Of a stretch of 64,000 bases of DNA, positions 19,243 to 28,673 are shown piece after piece. The stretch covers positions 1,674,001 through 1,738,000 of the forward strand of contig CAVXNP010000001.1 of NCBI GenBank assembly GCA_963763305.1, in the 5' to 3' direction. A program made the translations under genes and the position numbers. This DNA comes from CAVXNP01 sp963763305 (GTDB taxonomy: Bacteria > Pseudomonadota > Gammaproteobacteria > Xanthomonadales > Rhodanobacteraceae). The stretch's first letter is position 1, and the number at the start of each line of letters is the position of its first letter. The notes under the pieces were generated by a model. That model saw only the letters and a program-made list of their open reading frames with translations, was not told the origin of the DNA and ran no database searches.

Positions 19243-21283
19243 TCAGCCTTTCGCGGGCAGGTACTTGCCGAACCAGCTCAGCGCCCGCTGCAGCACGTCG
19301 CGCTGGTGCGCCGGGTCGACGAAGTGGTGACCTTCGTCGGGATATACCACCAGCGAGGTCGGTACGCCCTGGGCGCGCAACGCATGCCAGAACTCGAACG
19401 ACTGCGGCGCCGGGCACTCCGCGTCGCGATCGCCGACCACCACCAGGGTGGGCGCCTTGACCTGCTTGATGAAGTTGATCGCCGAGCTCCTGGCGTAGAC
19501 CGCCGGGTCGTCGTACACCGAGGCGCCGAAGAACGGGATCATCCACTGATCGATGAGGTTCTCGCCGTAATAGCTTTGCCAGTCCGAGATGCCGGCGCCG
19601 GCCACCACCGCGTGGAAGCGATTGGTCTGGGTCGGCGCAAACATGCTCATGAAACCGCCGTAGCTCCAGCCGGTCAGACCGAGCCGCCCGTCGTCCACCG
19701 GGAGCTCCTTCTCGATCGCGTCGATGCCGGCCAGCGTGTCGCGCAGGTCGCCGTAGCCGAAGTCCTTGCGGTTGGCCTGCACGTAGGCCTCGCCCTGGCC
19801 GTAGCTGCCGCGCGGGTTGGGCATGAACACGAAATAGCCCAGCGCGGAGAAAGGCACCGGACCGTAGCCCACGCCCGGCCACCGCGGCAGCACCGCACTG
19901 GCCGGGCCGCCATGCACGCTGACCACCATCGGGTAGCGCCGGGTCGCGTCGTAATGTGCCGGGAACAGCAGCCAGCCCTGCACGTGCAATCCGTCGTGGT
20001 CCCACTCCACCGAGCGCGCCTTGCCCCACGCCGGCGCCAGGCCGGCGTTGATCGAGGTCACCTCCGGTGGCGGGCGTGTGCCCAGCGTGCCGGCATGCAC
20101 TTCGGGTGCGCGATCGAACGAACTCTGGGCAAAGGCCAGTTGGCGGTGGTCGCCGGAGAGCGACACGCCCATGGACGCCGAGCCGTCGCCGAGGCTGGCC
20201 GGCAGCGAGAAATACAGTGCCTGCTGGCGGGCGCCATCGCTGCCCACCGCATAGCGCGCGAACTGGCTATGGCCGTTGCTGATCTGGCTGACCAGCATGG
20301 CGCCCGGCCCGTCCCACGCCAGCCACACCGGGGTGACGTGCGCATCCGGCGTCAGGTCGACCGGGCGGCCACCGCTTGTCGGCACGCTGTAAATGTCGCC
20401 GCCGGTGGCGCCCTGGTCGCTCATCAATCCGCCGATGAAGGCAATCCGGCGGCCGTTCGGCGACCACCGCGGCAGCGCGATCTGCATCCGGTGCAGGGGA
20501 CCGTCGGCGGCGCACCGGGTCGACCAGCAGCCGCGAGCCGGCGCCGGCGCGGGTCGGCTGCACGTACAGCTTGGCGATCCACCAGTTGTTGTCGCCGGGG
20601 GCGGGCGCGCCGACATAGGCCAGCTGGTCGCTGTCCGGCGACAGGCTGAACTCGTACACGTAGCGGTCGGCCGGGGTCAGCTGGCGCAGTGCGCTGCCGT
20701 CGACCGGCTGCCAGGCCACCCGCTGGACCTCCAGGCCGTCGACGCCGATCTCGCCCGAGGGTGGCTTGGCCGCGGCCACGGCACTGGCGCGGCGGGTCGC
20801 GCCTTCCACATACAGAAAGGCCAGCGCCCGGCCGTCGGCGCTCCATTGCAGCGCATGGGCATAGCCGTGCAGGTGGCTGAGCTGGCGCGTGGGATCGTGG
20901 CCGGCCGTGTCGGCCAGCTGGATGTCCATCTGCCTGCTGCCCGCTTTCCCGGCACAGTCGCTCAGGAAGGCCAGGTGACGCGAGTCCGGGGCCCAGGCGA
21001 TATCGCTCTCGCTGCACAGGCCCGGCGGGTGCGTGGCATCCAGCCGGTGTGCACCGCTGCCGTCGGTGCGGGCGATCTGGATGGAGGGCTTGCCGTGGGT
21101 CCGGACCACCCAGGCCAGCCGCTGCCCGTCCGGCGACAGCTGTACCGCGTCAATCGGGCGCACCTTGCCCAGCTCGGTCAGCAGGTGCTCGATGCGCGGG
21201 TCCGTGGCTGGCGATGACGCCCCTGCCAGCGGGCTGAGCGCCAGCAGGGAAAGAGACAGCAGGGTGGGGACGACTGCGCGCAT
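19243..21283 (-). pseudogene. S9-family prolyl oligopeptidase-like exported peptidase, one frame break
   Basis: The start MRAVVPTLLSLSLLALSPL is a signal peptide; residues 35-400 form a WD40-like/beta-propeller with repeats such as AWVVRTHGKP and LAWAPDSRHLAFL-type blades; the C-terminal alpha/beta-hydrolase domain has the nucleophile in GWSYGGF, acid in GDRDAECP and His in DEGHHF. The coding frame changes near 20512, around LLVDP / AADGPLHRM; length 2041 is one base over a multiple of three, so one extra base (in a GGCGCACC context) explains it. Both halves are otherwise clean, and the catalytic domain is complete. Corrected length would be about 679 residues, usual for secreted S9 peptidases. 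Confidence 0.8.
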
Positions 21284-21370
21284 GGGCAACTCGGCAAGGG
21301 GTGGGGATGCACTGAAACTACCAGCGCCGGGGCATGGCCCCAAGTGCTTCGCTGAGTGCAACACTTCGCG

Positions 21371-22312
21371 TTACGGTGCCACCTGCACAGCAAGGGCCGC
21401 GCGCTGCTGCCGCAGCTGGGCCAGGCGCGCCCGGATCGCCGGCAGCGCCGCGCGTGCCGCCTTCGCGCCCGCGGCGATGGCCTGCTGGCGCTGGTCGAAA
21501 TCAATGCTGCCGATGCTGCCCAGCCGTGGCCGGATCACCACCTCGGCATGGGCCATCTCCAGTGCACCCAGCCGTTGTCCCATGATGTCGATCGACTGGC
21601 CGACGATGCCCAGCATGCCCTGCGGGTTGCTGCCGCCAGCCCGGGCGGAGATGTCCACCGCGATCACCAGGTCGGCGCCCAGCGCGCGTGCTGCATCCAC
21701 CGGCACCGGGCTGACCAGGCCCCCATCGACGTAGTGCCGAGACGCGACCAGCGTCGGCTCGAACACGCCAGGAACACTCGCCGACGCGCGTACCGCCTGG
21801 CCGGTATCGCCACGCGTGAACACGGTGCGTTGCCCGGTTTCCAGCTCGGTGGCGACCGCCGCGAAGGGTCGCCCCAACTGCTCGATACGTCGATTGCCCA
21901 GTTGCCGATCGACGTAGTCCTGCAGTGCCCGTCCTTCGACCAGGCCGCCGGAAAACAACCGTACGTCGCGCAGGCTGGCCGGATCCAGGTGCTCGGCCAT
22001 CCGCTGGAGTGCCGCGCCATCCATGCCGCCGGCGTAAAGCGCGCCGACCACCGCGCCGGCACTGGTACCGGCCACGACGTCCGCATCGATACCGCCGGCG
22101 TGCAGCGCCTGGATCACCCCGATGTGGGCGAAGCCCTTGGCCGCACCGCCCCCCAGCGCCAGGCCGATCTTCAGCGGCGCCAGCGGCGGCGTGGTGACGG
22201 CGGGCGGCGTGGCGTGAGGGCCGGGCCGAGGACCCAGGCAGCCGGCTAAAGCCACGCTGGCAAGCAGGGCCCACCATCGCGGCAGCGGGGCAGGGAGAGT
22301 CATCGTGGACAT
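21371..22312 (-). CDS. patatin-like phospholipase, predicted lipoprotein
   Basis: 313 residues from the ATG of MSTMTLPAPL; an in-frame ATG at 22303 is equally possible. A signal peptide ends in the lipobox LAGC, so the mature protein is probably lipid-anchored, facing the periplasm. The patatin domain is complete: oxyanion loop GLALGGGAAKGFAHIG, nucleophile GTSAG, and DGG in HYVDGGLVSPVP. Close relatives are the RssA/NTE group of serine lysophospholipases or lipid acyl hydrolases. It stands alone between the S9 peptidase and fbp on the same strand. Confidence 0.85.
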   Translation of the reverse strand: MSTMTLPAPLPRWWALLASVALAGCLGPRPGPHATPPAVTTPPLAPLKIGLALGGGAAKGFAHIGVIQALHAGGIDADVVAGTSAGAVVGALYAGGMDGAALQRMAEHLDPASLRDVRLFSGGLVEGRALQDYVDRQLGNRRIEQLGRPFAAVATELETGQRTVFTRGDTGQAVRASASVPGVFEPTLVASRHYVDGGLVSPVPVDAARALGADLVIAVDISARAGGSNPQGMLGIVGQSIDIMGQRLGALEMAHAEVVIRPRLGSIGSIDFDQRQQAIAAGAKAARAALPAIRARLAQLRQQRAALAVQVAP

Positions 22313-22441
22313 GGGTGGCGCCAGTGGTGGAGGCACCACACTAGCGCCCGGTTGTGGCGCTTTGCGGGCAGTGCGGCGGCGCGCGGCTGACCGGCGGTGA
22401 GGCGGCGCTTGCGCGCGCGCCGCATCGCCGGACCGGGTGAC

Positions 22442-23467
22442 TCAGTGCTGCGCGCCGTCGGCCGCCTGGTGGTAGTGGGTGGCGATCTCCACTTCCTTGC
22501 GCGAGCCCAGGAACACCGGCACCCGCTGGTGCAGGCCGGTCGGCTGGACGTCCATGATGCGCTCGCGGCCGGTGGTGGCCGCGCCGCCGGCCTGCTCCAC
22601 GATGAAGGCCATCGGGTTGGCCTCGTACATCAGCCGCAGCTTGCCGCCCTTGTCCTTGATCTTGGCGTCCAGCGGGTAGAAGAACACGCCGCCACGGGTG
22701 ATGATCCGGTGCACGTCGGCCACCATCGAGGCGACCCAGCGCATGTTGAAATCGCGCCCGCGCGGACCCTCCTTGCCGGCCAGCAGTTCGCCGATGTAGC
22801 GCTGCATCGGTGCCTGCCAGTGGCGCTGGTTGGACATGTTGATGGCGAACTCGCCGGTCTCTTCCGGAATGCGGATGCCGCGCCGGCTGAGCACGAAGCT
22901 GCCGACCTCGCGGTCCAGCGTGAACTCGTGGGTGCCATGGCCGAAGGTCAGCACCAGCACGGTGGCCGGCCCGTACACCACGTAGCCGGCCGCCAGCTGG
23001 GTACTGCCCGGCTGCAGGAAGTCGGCGATCTTCGGCTCGACCACGCCCTCGGGACAGCGCAGCACCGAGAAGATGGTGCCGACGGAGATGTTCACGTCGA
23101 TGTTCGACGAGCCATCGAGCGGGTCGAACAGCAGCAGGTGGTTGCCCTTGGGATAGCCGTCGGGAATCTGCTGGGGATCTTCCATCTCCTCCGACGCGCA
23201 GGCGGCCAGGTGGCCGCCCCAGGCGTTGGCTTCGAGCAGGATCTCGTTGGAGATCACGTCCAGCTTCTTCTGCGCCTCGCCCTGCACGTTCATGCTGTCG
23301 CCGTCACCGGCCATGCCCAGCACGCCGCCCAGCGCGCCCTTGCTGGTGGCCACCGCGATGCGCTTGCAGGCGCGCGCCACCACCTCGATCAGCAGCGAGA
23401 GCTCGGCGTTGACGTGGCCGGCGCGGCGCTCCTCGATCAGGAACTGGATCAGTGAAACTGGCTTCAT
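22442..23467 (-). CDS. fbp: fructose-1,6-bisphosphatase, class 1
   Basis: 341 residues, usual class I length. It hydrolyses fructose 1,6-bisphosphate to fructose 6-phosphate in gluconeogenesis. Metal-site and substrate motifs are intact: EEMEDP, FDPLDGSSNIDVNISVGTIFS and YPLDAKIKDKGGKLRLMYE. The start ATG at 23465-23467 gives MKPVSLIQFLIEER, typical of proteobacterial Fbp. Growth on acetate through the neighbouring acs module would need this enzyme, though the two are 16 kb apart and not in one operon. Confidence 0.95.
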   Translation of the reverse strand: MKPVSLIQFLIEERRAGHVNAELSLLIEVVARACKRIAVATSKGALGGVLGMAGDGDSMNVQGEAQKKLDVISNEILLEANAWGGHLAACASEEMEDPQQIPDGYPKGNHLLLFDPLDGSSNIDVNISVGTIFSVLRCPEGVVEPKIADFLQPGSTQLAAGYVVYGPATVLVLTFGHGTHEFTLDREVGSFVLSRRGIRIPEETGEFAINMSNQRHWQAPMQRYIGELLAGKEGPRGRDFNMRWVASMVADVHRIITRGGVFFYPLDAKIKDKGGKLRLMYEANPMAFIVEQAGGAATTGRERIMDVQPTGLHQRVPVFLGSRKEVEIATHYHQAADGAQH

Positions 23468-23635
23468 GTCGGGTCCATGGCAGGGTGAAGAGGGGGCATT
23501 GTCCCGGCTGCGGCCGGGCCGCGCCAGCCGGGCACGCTGCCATGCGCGTGCGGATCGGTCCGTGAACGGTGCTGCTGACAGCACGGTGGCAGCAGGGTGG
23601 GCGCAAGCTTCCGGCCCATCACGGAGGAAGCGAAC

Positions 23636-24238
23636 ATGCGCGATACGGTCTATTTCCTGGTGTTCGATGGCTTTGCCGACTGGCAGGCCGCGCTGGCCCT
23701 GTGCGAAATCCAGCGCCCCGGCGACTGGCAGGTGGCGACGGTCGGTTTCACCCTGGCGCCGGTGCGCTCGATGGGCGGCCTGACGGTGCAGCCGGAATGC
23801 GCGCTGGCCGAGCTGGAACCGACCCGGGCGGCCATGCTGATCGTGCCGGGTGGGCACCTGTGGCAGCACCCGCAGGGAGCCTCGGCGGTGGCCTTGCTGC
23901 GCCGTGCCCATGCCGCCGGCGCGGTGGTGGCCGGCATCGACAGCGGCGTGCTGCCGCTGGCGCGGGCCGGGCTGCTCGACCACTGCCGGCACACCGGCAA
24001 CTGGCCCGGTCAGCTGTCCGGGCTGGCGCCGGACTACCGCGGCGCCGAGCACTTCGATCCCGCCGTGCTGGCGACCTCCGACGGCGGCACCATCACCGCC
24101 AGCCATCTGGGCAGCGTGGAGTTTGCGCATCAGGTGATCCGTACCCTGGAGCTGTACAGCCCGGCCGAGGGCGAGCACTGGTTCGGCCTGTTCAAGCATG
24201 CCCGCTGGCCGCCCAGCGGCGCCCTGGCGGTGGCTTGA
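23636..24238 (+). CDS. DJ-1/PfpI-family protein lacking the usual cysteine
   Basis: 200 residues with a good GGAGG ribosome site 9 bases before the ATG. The fold signature is clear: VYFLVFDGFADWQ at the start, MLIVPGGHLW in the middle, and the nucleophile-elbow region followed by LPLARAGLLDHCRHTGNW. At the elbow, where DJ-1/PfpI proteins usually have Cys (as in ICGATLAL), this protein reads GIDSGVLPLA, with Asp-Ser instead. The glutamic residue near the N-terminus is also not obvious. It may therefore be a non-catalytic binding protein or use other chemistry. No operon partner is evident. Confidence 0.75.
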   Translation: MRDTVYFLVFDGFADWQAALALCEIQRPGDWQVATVGFTLAPVRSMGGLTVQPECALAELEPTRAAMLIVPGGHLWQHPQGASAVALLRRAHAAGAVVAGIDSGVLPLARAGLLDHCRHTGNWPGQLSGLAPDYRGAEHFDPAVLATSDGGTITASHLGSVEFAHQVIRTLELYSPAEGEHWFGLFKHARWPPSGALAVA

Positions 24239-24239
24239 A

Positions 24240-24413
24240 ATGGAGCAGTCCATGCACCAGCGCCTCTGCAGTGCCTACCACCCGTTGATGCTCCGCGGCA
24301 CGCTGGTGGAGGGCGCCTGGCCGCAGCGTCCGGCCTCGCCGCCCCTCCCGCGTGATCGTTCGGCCCGACTGCTGCGGCTGGTCGCGCTGGTGCTCGGGAA
24401 GCGTCGGCGATGA
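24240..24413 (+). CDS. small basic hypothetical protein
   Basis: A 57-residue open frame begins with an ATG overlapping the stop codon of the DJ-1-like gene (TTGAAATGG) and ends with LVLGKRRR. It is rich in Arg, Leu and Pro with no recognisable domain or membrane segment. Position directly after the upstream gene suggests coupling; coding status is uncertain in DNA this GC-rich. Confidence 0.3.
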   Translation: MEQSMHQRLCSAYHPLMLRGTLVEGAWPQRPASPPLPRDRSARLLRLVALVLGKRRR

Positions 24414-24581
24414 GTGCGGCACGCCGTGCGAGCGAAGGTCGGTTCTGCCGCGCCCGGCCACTGCCGTGAACAGCTCGACGGCTCGCCCGATATCGGCGAT
24501 GGTCGCCGGTACGCTGGCTGCCCCCGGCCGCAGCGCCCAGCGCCCACACCCGCCTGCCCCTTTCCCGACCCGGAGCCTGCC

Positions 24582-25214
24582 ATGAACGATCCTTCCCGCG
24601 TGACCTTCTTCCACGCGCCGCAGACCCGCTCCGGCGGCACCCTGGCCCTGCTCGAGGAACTGGGTGCCGACTACGACCTGCACCTGCTCGACCTGAAGGC
24701 CGGCACCCAGCGCCAGGCCGACTACCTGGCGGTGAACCCGATGGGCAAGGTGCCGGCCATCCTGCACCGTGGCGCGCTGGTCACGGAGCAGCCGGCCGTG
24801 ATGATCTACCTGGCCGATCTGTTCCATGAGCGGGCGCTGGCACCGGCGCTGGACGATCCGCTGCGCGGCCCCTACCTGCGCTGGATGGTGTTCTACGGGT
24901 CGTGTTTCGAGCCGGCGGTGATCGACCGCGCGATGAAGCGCGAGCCGGCGCAGCCGTCCACGTCGCCCTATGGCAGCTGGGACGACGTGCTCGACACGCT
25001 GACCGCGCAGCTTTCGGCCGGCCCGTGGCTGCTGGGTGAGCGCTTTACCGCGGCCGACGTGCTGTGGGGCACCGCGTTGAACTGGACCACGATGTTCAAA
25101 CTGGTGCCGGAGCTGCCGGTGATCCGTGGCTACATCGACCGGGTGCTGGCGCGCCCGGCGATGCAGCGGGCGGGCGCGCGGGACGCCGAGCTGGCTGCCT
25201 CGCAGGCCGGCTGA
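24582..25214 (+). CDS. glutathione S-transferase family protein
   Basis: 210 residues. The N-terminal thioredoxin-like domain carries VTFFHAPQTRSGG (the usual Ser/Cys-bearing active-site loop), NPMGKVPAI with the cis-Pro, and EQPAVMIYLAD (glutathione gamma-Glu site ExxAI variant). The C-terminal helical domain has the capping motif RFTAADVLWG. Members conjugate or reduce electrophiles with glutathione in the cytoplasm. The gene stands alone; the WYL regulator 111 bases downstream on the same strand might be related but nothing shows it. Confidence 0.85.
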   Translation: MNDPSRVTFFHAPQTRSGGTLALLEELGADYDLHLLDLKAGTQRQADYLAVNPMGKVPAILHRGALVTEQPAVMIYLADLFHERALAPALDDPLRGPYLRWMVFYGSCFEPAVIDRAMKREPAQPSTSPYGSWDDVLDTLTAQLSAGPWLLGERFTAADVLWGTALNWTTMFKLVPELPVIRGYIDRVLARPAMQRAGARDAELAASQAG

Positions 25215-25325
25215 GGCCCTGGGGTGCGTGGCCTGGCCGCGGCGCATCCGGCGAAGGCTGCGCGGTGGCCGCGGCCGTGACCGGAGGCAGTGGCCGCGCT
25301 CGCCCGGCTCGGCGATGATGCCTCC

Positions 25326-26030
25326 ATGCGCCGTGCCGATCGCCTGTTTCTCATCATCCATGCCCTGCGCGGCCGGCGTACCGCGCTGCAGGCACGCCAG
25401 TTGGCCGCCACGCTGGGGGTGTCGCTGCGCACGGTCTATCGCGACGTGGCCGACCTGCAGCTGTCGGGCGTGCCGATCGAAGGCGAGGCCGGCGTGGGCT
25501 ACGTGTTGCGCAAGGGCTCGGACATTCCACCGCTGATGTTCAGTGCCGACGAATTGGAGTCGCTGGTGGTCGGTACCCGTTTCGTACGCGCCTTCGCGGG
25601 CGAGCGGATGGCCGGGAGCGCCCAGGCGGCGCTGCTGAAGATCGAGGCGGTGCTGCCGCCGGAACTGCGCGAGCGGGCCGCGCGCACGCGCATCTTCGCG
25701 CCGGTCTGGCGCGACGCACACAGCGCCGCGTTTTCCGCCCGCATCGACCAGTTGCATGCGGCCATCGGCGCACAGCGCGTTCTGCAGCTGGCCTACCGGG
25801 ACGAGGCCGGTCAGGCCAGCACGCGCGAGGTGGAACCATTGTGCCTTGCGTTCTGGGGTGGCAAATGGACCCTGGGCAGCTGGTGCCGCCTGCGCGGCGG
25901 CTTCCGCAACTTTCGTCCGGACCGGATCGACACCCTGGCCGAAACCGGCGAGTGTTTCGTGCCCGACGCCGTACGTAACCTGGACGCCTATCTCGCCGCG
26001 ATGCGCAGCTACTACGCGGGCATGGATTAG
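25326..26030 (+). CDS. YafY-type transcriptional regulator (HTH + WYL)
   Basis: 234 residues. An N-terminal DeoR-like winged helix (RRADRLFLIIHALRG, then LGVSLRTVYRDVADLQ) is followed by a WYL domain with the family's conserved stretches (LQLAYRDEAG ... VEPLCLAFWGGKWTLGSWC, then RNFRPDRID). WYL domains bind nucleotides or small ligands. I chose the ATG at 25326 because MRRADRL is the family's usual start. Target genes are unknown; the upstream gene is a GST and the downstream gene is a peptidase, 287 bases away. I see no gene in that gap. Confidence 0.85.
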   Translation: MRRADRLFLIIHALRGRRTALQARQLAATLGVSLRTVYRDVADLQLSGVPIEGEAGVGYVLRKGSDIPPLMFSADELESLVVGTRFVRAFAGERMAGSAQAALLKIEAVLPPELRERAARTRIFAPVWRDAHSAAFSARIDQLHAAIGAQRVLQLAYRDEAGQASTREVEPLCLAFWGGKWTLGSWCRLRGGFRNFRPDRIDTLAETGECFVPDAVRNLDAYLAAMRSYYAGMD

Positions 26031-26317
26031 GACGGTTGGGCGCGGAAATCCCGGCTTGCGACGATATGCTCTCGTGCACTGGCGGCCTTGCCGTCGGGCG
26101 TGCAATGACCATGCACGCATTCCGGAAAACGCAGCCCAGGGCGATCGCAGGGTTCCCCCTGCCGGATTTCCACGGCCCATCCCCCGGGCCAGCTGCCGTG
26201 GCGGCCGGACGGCGGCATCGCGGGCCGGCCGTCGAACCGCCCATGGGCCCGGACGATCACTGCCGCGCTCACGCCGGTTCTGCGATCATCGGGCTTTGCC
26301 ATAACGGAGATCTGCCG

Positions 26318-28096
26318 ATGAATTGCCTGCTGCGTGCGGTCTTGGTCGCTTCGTTGTTGTTGCCGGCGATCGCCGTACGCGCCAATGAGGCCGATGATCG
26401 TTTCAGGCAGATCTACACGCAGGAGTGGGCCTGGCGCACCGGCCAGGCCGGGGTGCAGAGCTCGGGTGAGACACAGCCAAGCCAGGGCCGTCTGGACGAC
26501 GTGGGCGCGGACAGCCAGCAGCAGCGGCTGGATACCTGGAAGCGGGTGCTGGCGCAGTTGAACAGCATCGACCCGGCCGCGTTGTCACCGCGGGTGCGGA
26601 TCAACTACGCCATCTATCACGACCAGATCCGCAACCTGCTGGCGGCACAGCGCTTCAAGACCTGGCAGATGCCGTTCAACAGCGACTCGTCGTTCTGGGG
26701 CGATATCGGCTACCAGTTGCACGGCGACGACCTTCGCACGCTGGCCGACTACCAGCGCTACCTGGAACGCCTGGGGCAGATCCCGGCGTATTTCGACCAG
26801 CAGATCGAAAACATGCGTGCCGGACTGGCGCGTGGCTTCAGCGTGCCGCGCGCCGTGCTGGACGGACGCGATGCCTCGATCGCCGCCGTGGCCGAGCTGG
26901 ACGATCCCACTGCCAGCACCTTCTATGCGCCTTTTCGCGATCTTCCGGACAGCATCGCCGAAAGCGAGCAACAGGCCTTGCGCGGGCAGGCCCTGCATCG
27001 GGTGCGCGACCAGGTGATTCCCGCCTACGCCAAGTTGCTGGCGTTCTTCCGCGACGAGTACATGCCGCGGGCCCGCACCACCCTGGCCGCCGAGGCGCTC
27101 CCCGACGGCAAGGCGTTCTACCGTCAGCAGATCCTTGAGTACACCACGTTGGACCTGGACCCTGATGCGGTGCATGCGCTGGGCCTGGAGCAGGTGGCCA
27201 AAGTGCATCAGCAGATGCTGCAGACCATGGCCGAAACCGGCTTCAAGGGCAGCTTCGCGCAGTTCCTGACCTTCCTGCGCACCGACCCGCAGTTCTACGC
27301 CAAGACCCCCGAGGAACTGCTGCGGCGGACTGCCTGGGTGGCCAAGGAGGTGGACGGCGAGCTGGGGCGCTTCTTCGGCCATCTGCCGCGCGAGCGCTTC
27401 GCGATCGTGCCGGTGCCGGCCGACATCGCGCCTTACTACACCTCCGGCCGCGGCGGGGCCGACCAGTACCTGGTCAACACCTACGACCTGCCGTCGCGGC
27501 CGCTGTTCAACATGCCGGCGCTGACCTTGCACGAGTCCTACCCCGGGCACGCGCTGCAACTGGAGCTGGCCGACGAGCAGACCAGCCAACCGGCGTTCCG
27601 GCGCAAGAGCTACATCTCCGCCTATGGCGAGGGCTGGGGGCTGTATTCGGAATATCTCGGCAACGAGATGGGCATTTACAAGAACGCCTATCAGCGCTTC
27701 GGCTACCTCACCTACCAGATGTGGCGGGCCTGCCGGCTGGTGGTCGATACGGGCATTCACCACCTGGGCTGGAGCCGGCAGCAGGCGATCGACTACCTGG
27801 CCTCCAACACCGCGCTGTCGCAACGGGAAATCGCCAACGAAGTGGACCGCTATATCAGCTGGCCGGGGCAGGCGCTGTCCTACGAGATCGGCTACCTGAA
27901 AATCCTGGCGCTGCGGCACAAGGCCGAGCAGGCGCTGGGCGATCGTTTCGACCTGCGCCATTTCCACGACACCGTGCTGGCGCTGGGCTCGGTGCCGTTG
28001 CCGGTCTTGCAGGCGCGCATCGATCGTTTCATTGCCGACGGTGGGCCGGAGCCGGACTTCGGCTGCGATTGCGCGCCGAAAAGAAGAATCCCTTGA
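26318..28096 (+). CDS. DUF885-family secreted zinc peptidase-like protein
   Basis: 592 residues. A signal peptide (MNCLLRAVLVASLLLPAIAVRA) is followed by the DUF885 domain over most of the length. The key motif HESYPGHALQ (near residue 405), with a downstream Glu in YISAYGEGWGLYSEYLG, matches the HExxxxH-type metal site seen in this family, distantly related to M32/M3-like peptidases. Expected location is periplasmic or secreted. Substrate is not known. Preceded by a TAACGGAG ribosome site. Monocistronic by appearance. Confidence 0.85.
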   Translation: MNCLLRAVLVASLLLPAIAVRANEADDRFRQIYTQEWAWRTGQAGVQSSGETQPSQGRLDDVGADSQQQRLDTWKRVLAQLNSIDPAALSPRVRINYAIYHDQIRNLLAAQRFKTWQMPFNSDSSFWGDIGYQLHGDDLRTLADYQRYLERLGQIPAYFDQQIENMRAGLARGFSVPRAVLDGRDASIAAVAELDDPTASTFYAPFRDLPDSIAESEQQALRGQALHRVRDQVIPAYAKLLAFFRDEYMPRARTTLAAEALPDGKAFYRQQILEYTTLDLDPDAVHALGLEQVAKVHQQMLQTMAETGFKGSFAQFLTFLRTDPQFYAKTPEELLRRTAWVAKEVDGELGRFFGHLPRERFAIVPVPADIAPYYTSGRGGADQYLVNTYDLPSRPLFNMPALTLHESYPGHALQLELADEQTSQPAFRRKSYISAYGEGWGLYSEYLGNEMGIYKNAYQRFGYLTYQMWRACRLVVDTGIHHLGWSRQQAIDYLASNTALSQREIANEVDRYISWPGQALSYEIGYLKILALRHKAEQALGDRFDLRHFHDTVLALGSVPLPVLQARIDRFIADGGPEPDFGCDCAPKRRIP

Positions 28097-28125
28097 TCCA
28101 ATTCGGGAGCGGCGGCCTGGTTCGC

Positions 28126-28171
28126 TTGATGATCGCTTTATCTGTGGAGTAGATTAGGCAATAACTCCACA
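28126..28171 (+). promoter_or_regulatory. promoter and palindromic operator of the toxin-antitoxin pair
   Basis: TTGATG (28126-28131) and TAGATT (28150-28155) are spaced 18 bases and resemble -35 and -10 elements. A perfect inverted repeat, TGTGGAGT (28143-28150) and ACTCCACA (28164-28171), 13-base spacer, overlaps the -10 element and ends 11 bases before the antitoxin start. Autorepression by the antitoxin or toxin-antitoxin complex is the expected use of such a site. Confidence 0.6.
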
Positions 28172-28182
28172 GGGAGAGCAGC

Positions 28183-28575
28183 ATGTCGGCTCATCCGTTA
28201 TCGCGGGCCAATAGCGAAGAGGCGCTGGGTGGTCCGGCATTGCGCGCGTTTTTCCGGCTGGCCGAGTGCTGGAACCTGAAGGGCGCCGAGCAGCGTACGC
28301 TGCTTGGCGAGCCGCCCGAATCGACCTTCTACAAGTGGAAGCGCCAGCGCGACGGTCAACCCGGTCGCGACGTGCTCGAGCGGATCAGCTACCTGCTGGG
28401 CATCTGGAAAGCGCTGCAGATCCTGTTCCCGGACCCGGCCCAGGCTGACGCATGGTTGCACCGGCCCAATGCCGCGCCGCTGTTTGGCGGCCACTCGGCG
28501 CTGCAGCGCATGCTGTCGGGCAACGTCGCCGACCTGTTCGTGGTGCGCCAATACCTGGATGCGCAACGCGGCTGA
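28183..28575 (+). CDS. Xre/MbcA/ParS-type antitoxin
   Basis: 130 residues. N-terminal helical HTH region (ALRAFFRLAECWNLKGAEQRTLLG ... FYKWKR) and a C-terminal DUF2384-type domain (ERISYLLGIWKALQILFPD ... WLHRPNAAPLFGGHSALQRML ... VVRQYLDAQRG) are typical of antitoxins paired with RES toxins. It would bind DNA upstream and the toxin protein. A GGGAG ribosome site and a palindromic operator precede it. The RES gene follows after 98 bases, an unusually wide spacing for a pair that normally overlaps or abuts. Confidence 0.88.
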   Translation: MSAHPLSRANSEEALGGPALRAFFRLAECWNLKGAEQRTLLGEPPESTFYKWKRQRDGQPGRDVLERISYLLGIWKALQILFPDPAQADAWLHRPNAAPLFGGHSALQRMLSGNVADLFVVRQYLDAQRG

Positions 28576-28673
28576 ATCCGACGACTCGCGCGTGTCCGGT
28601 CGCAGCCGGCGATATGGGGCGACGGCAGCATGCGTGAGTTCTGAAACGCTTCGGCCCCCGGACCCGATCACCC

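Noticed and set aside
26027..26302. Minus-strand frame of 91 residues between the WYL and DUF885 genes
   Set aside because: No ribosome site, no family, overlaps the probable promoter region of the DUF885 gene; kept as non-coding.
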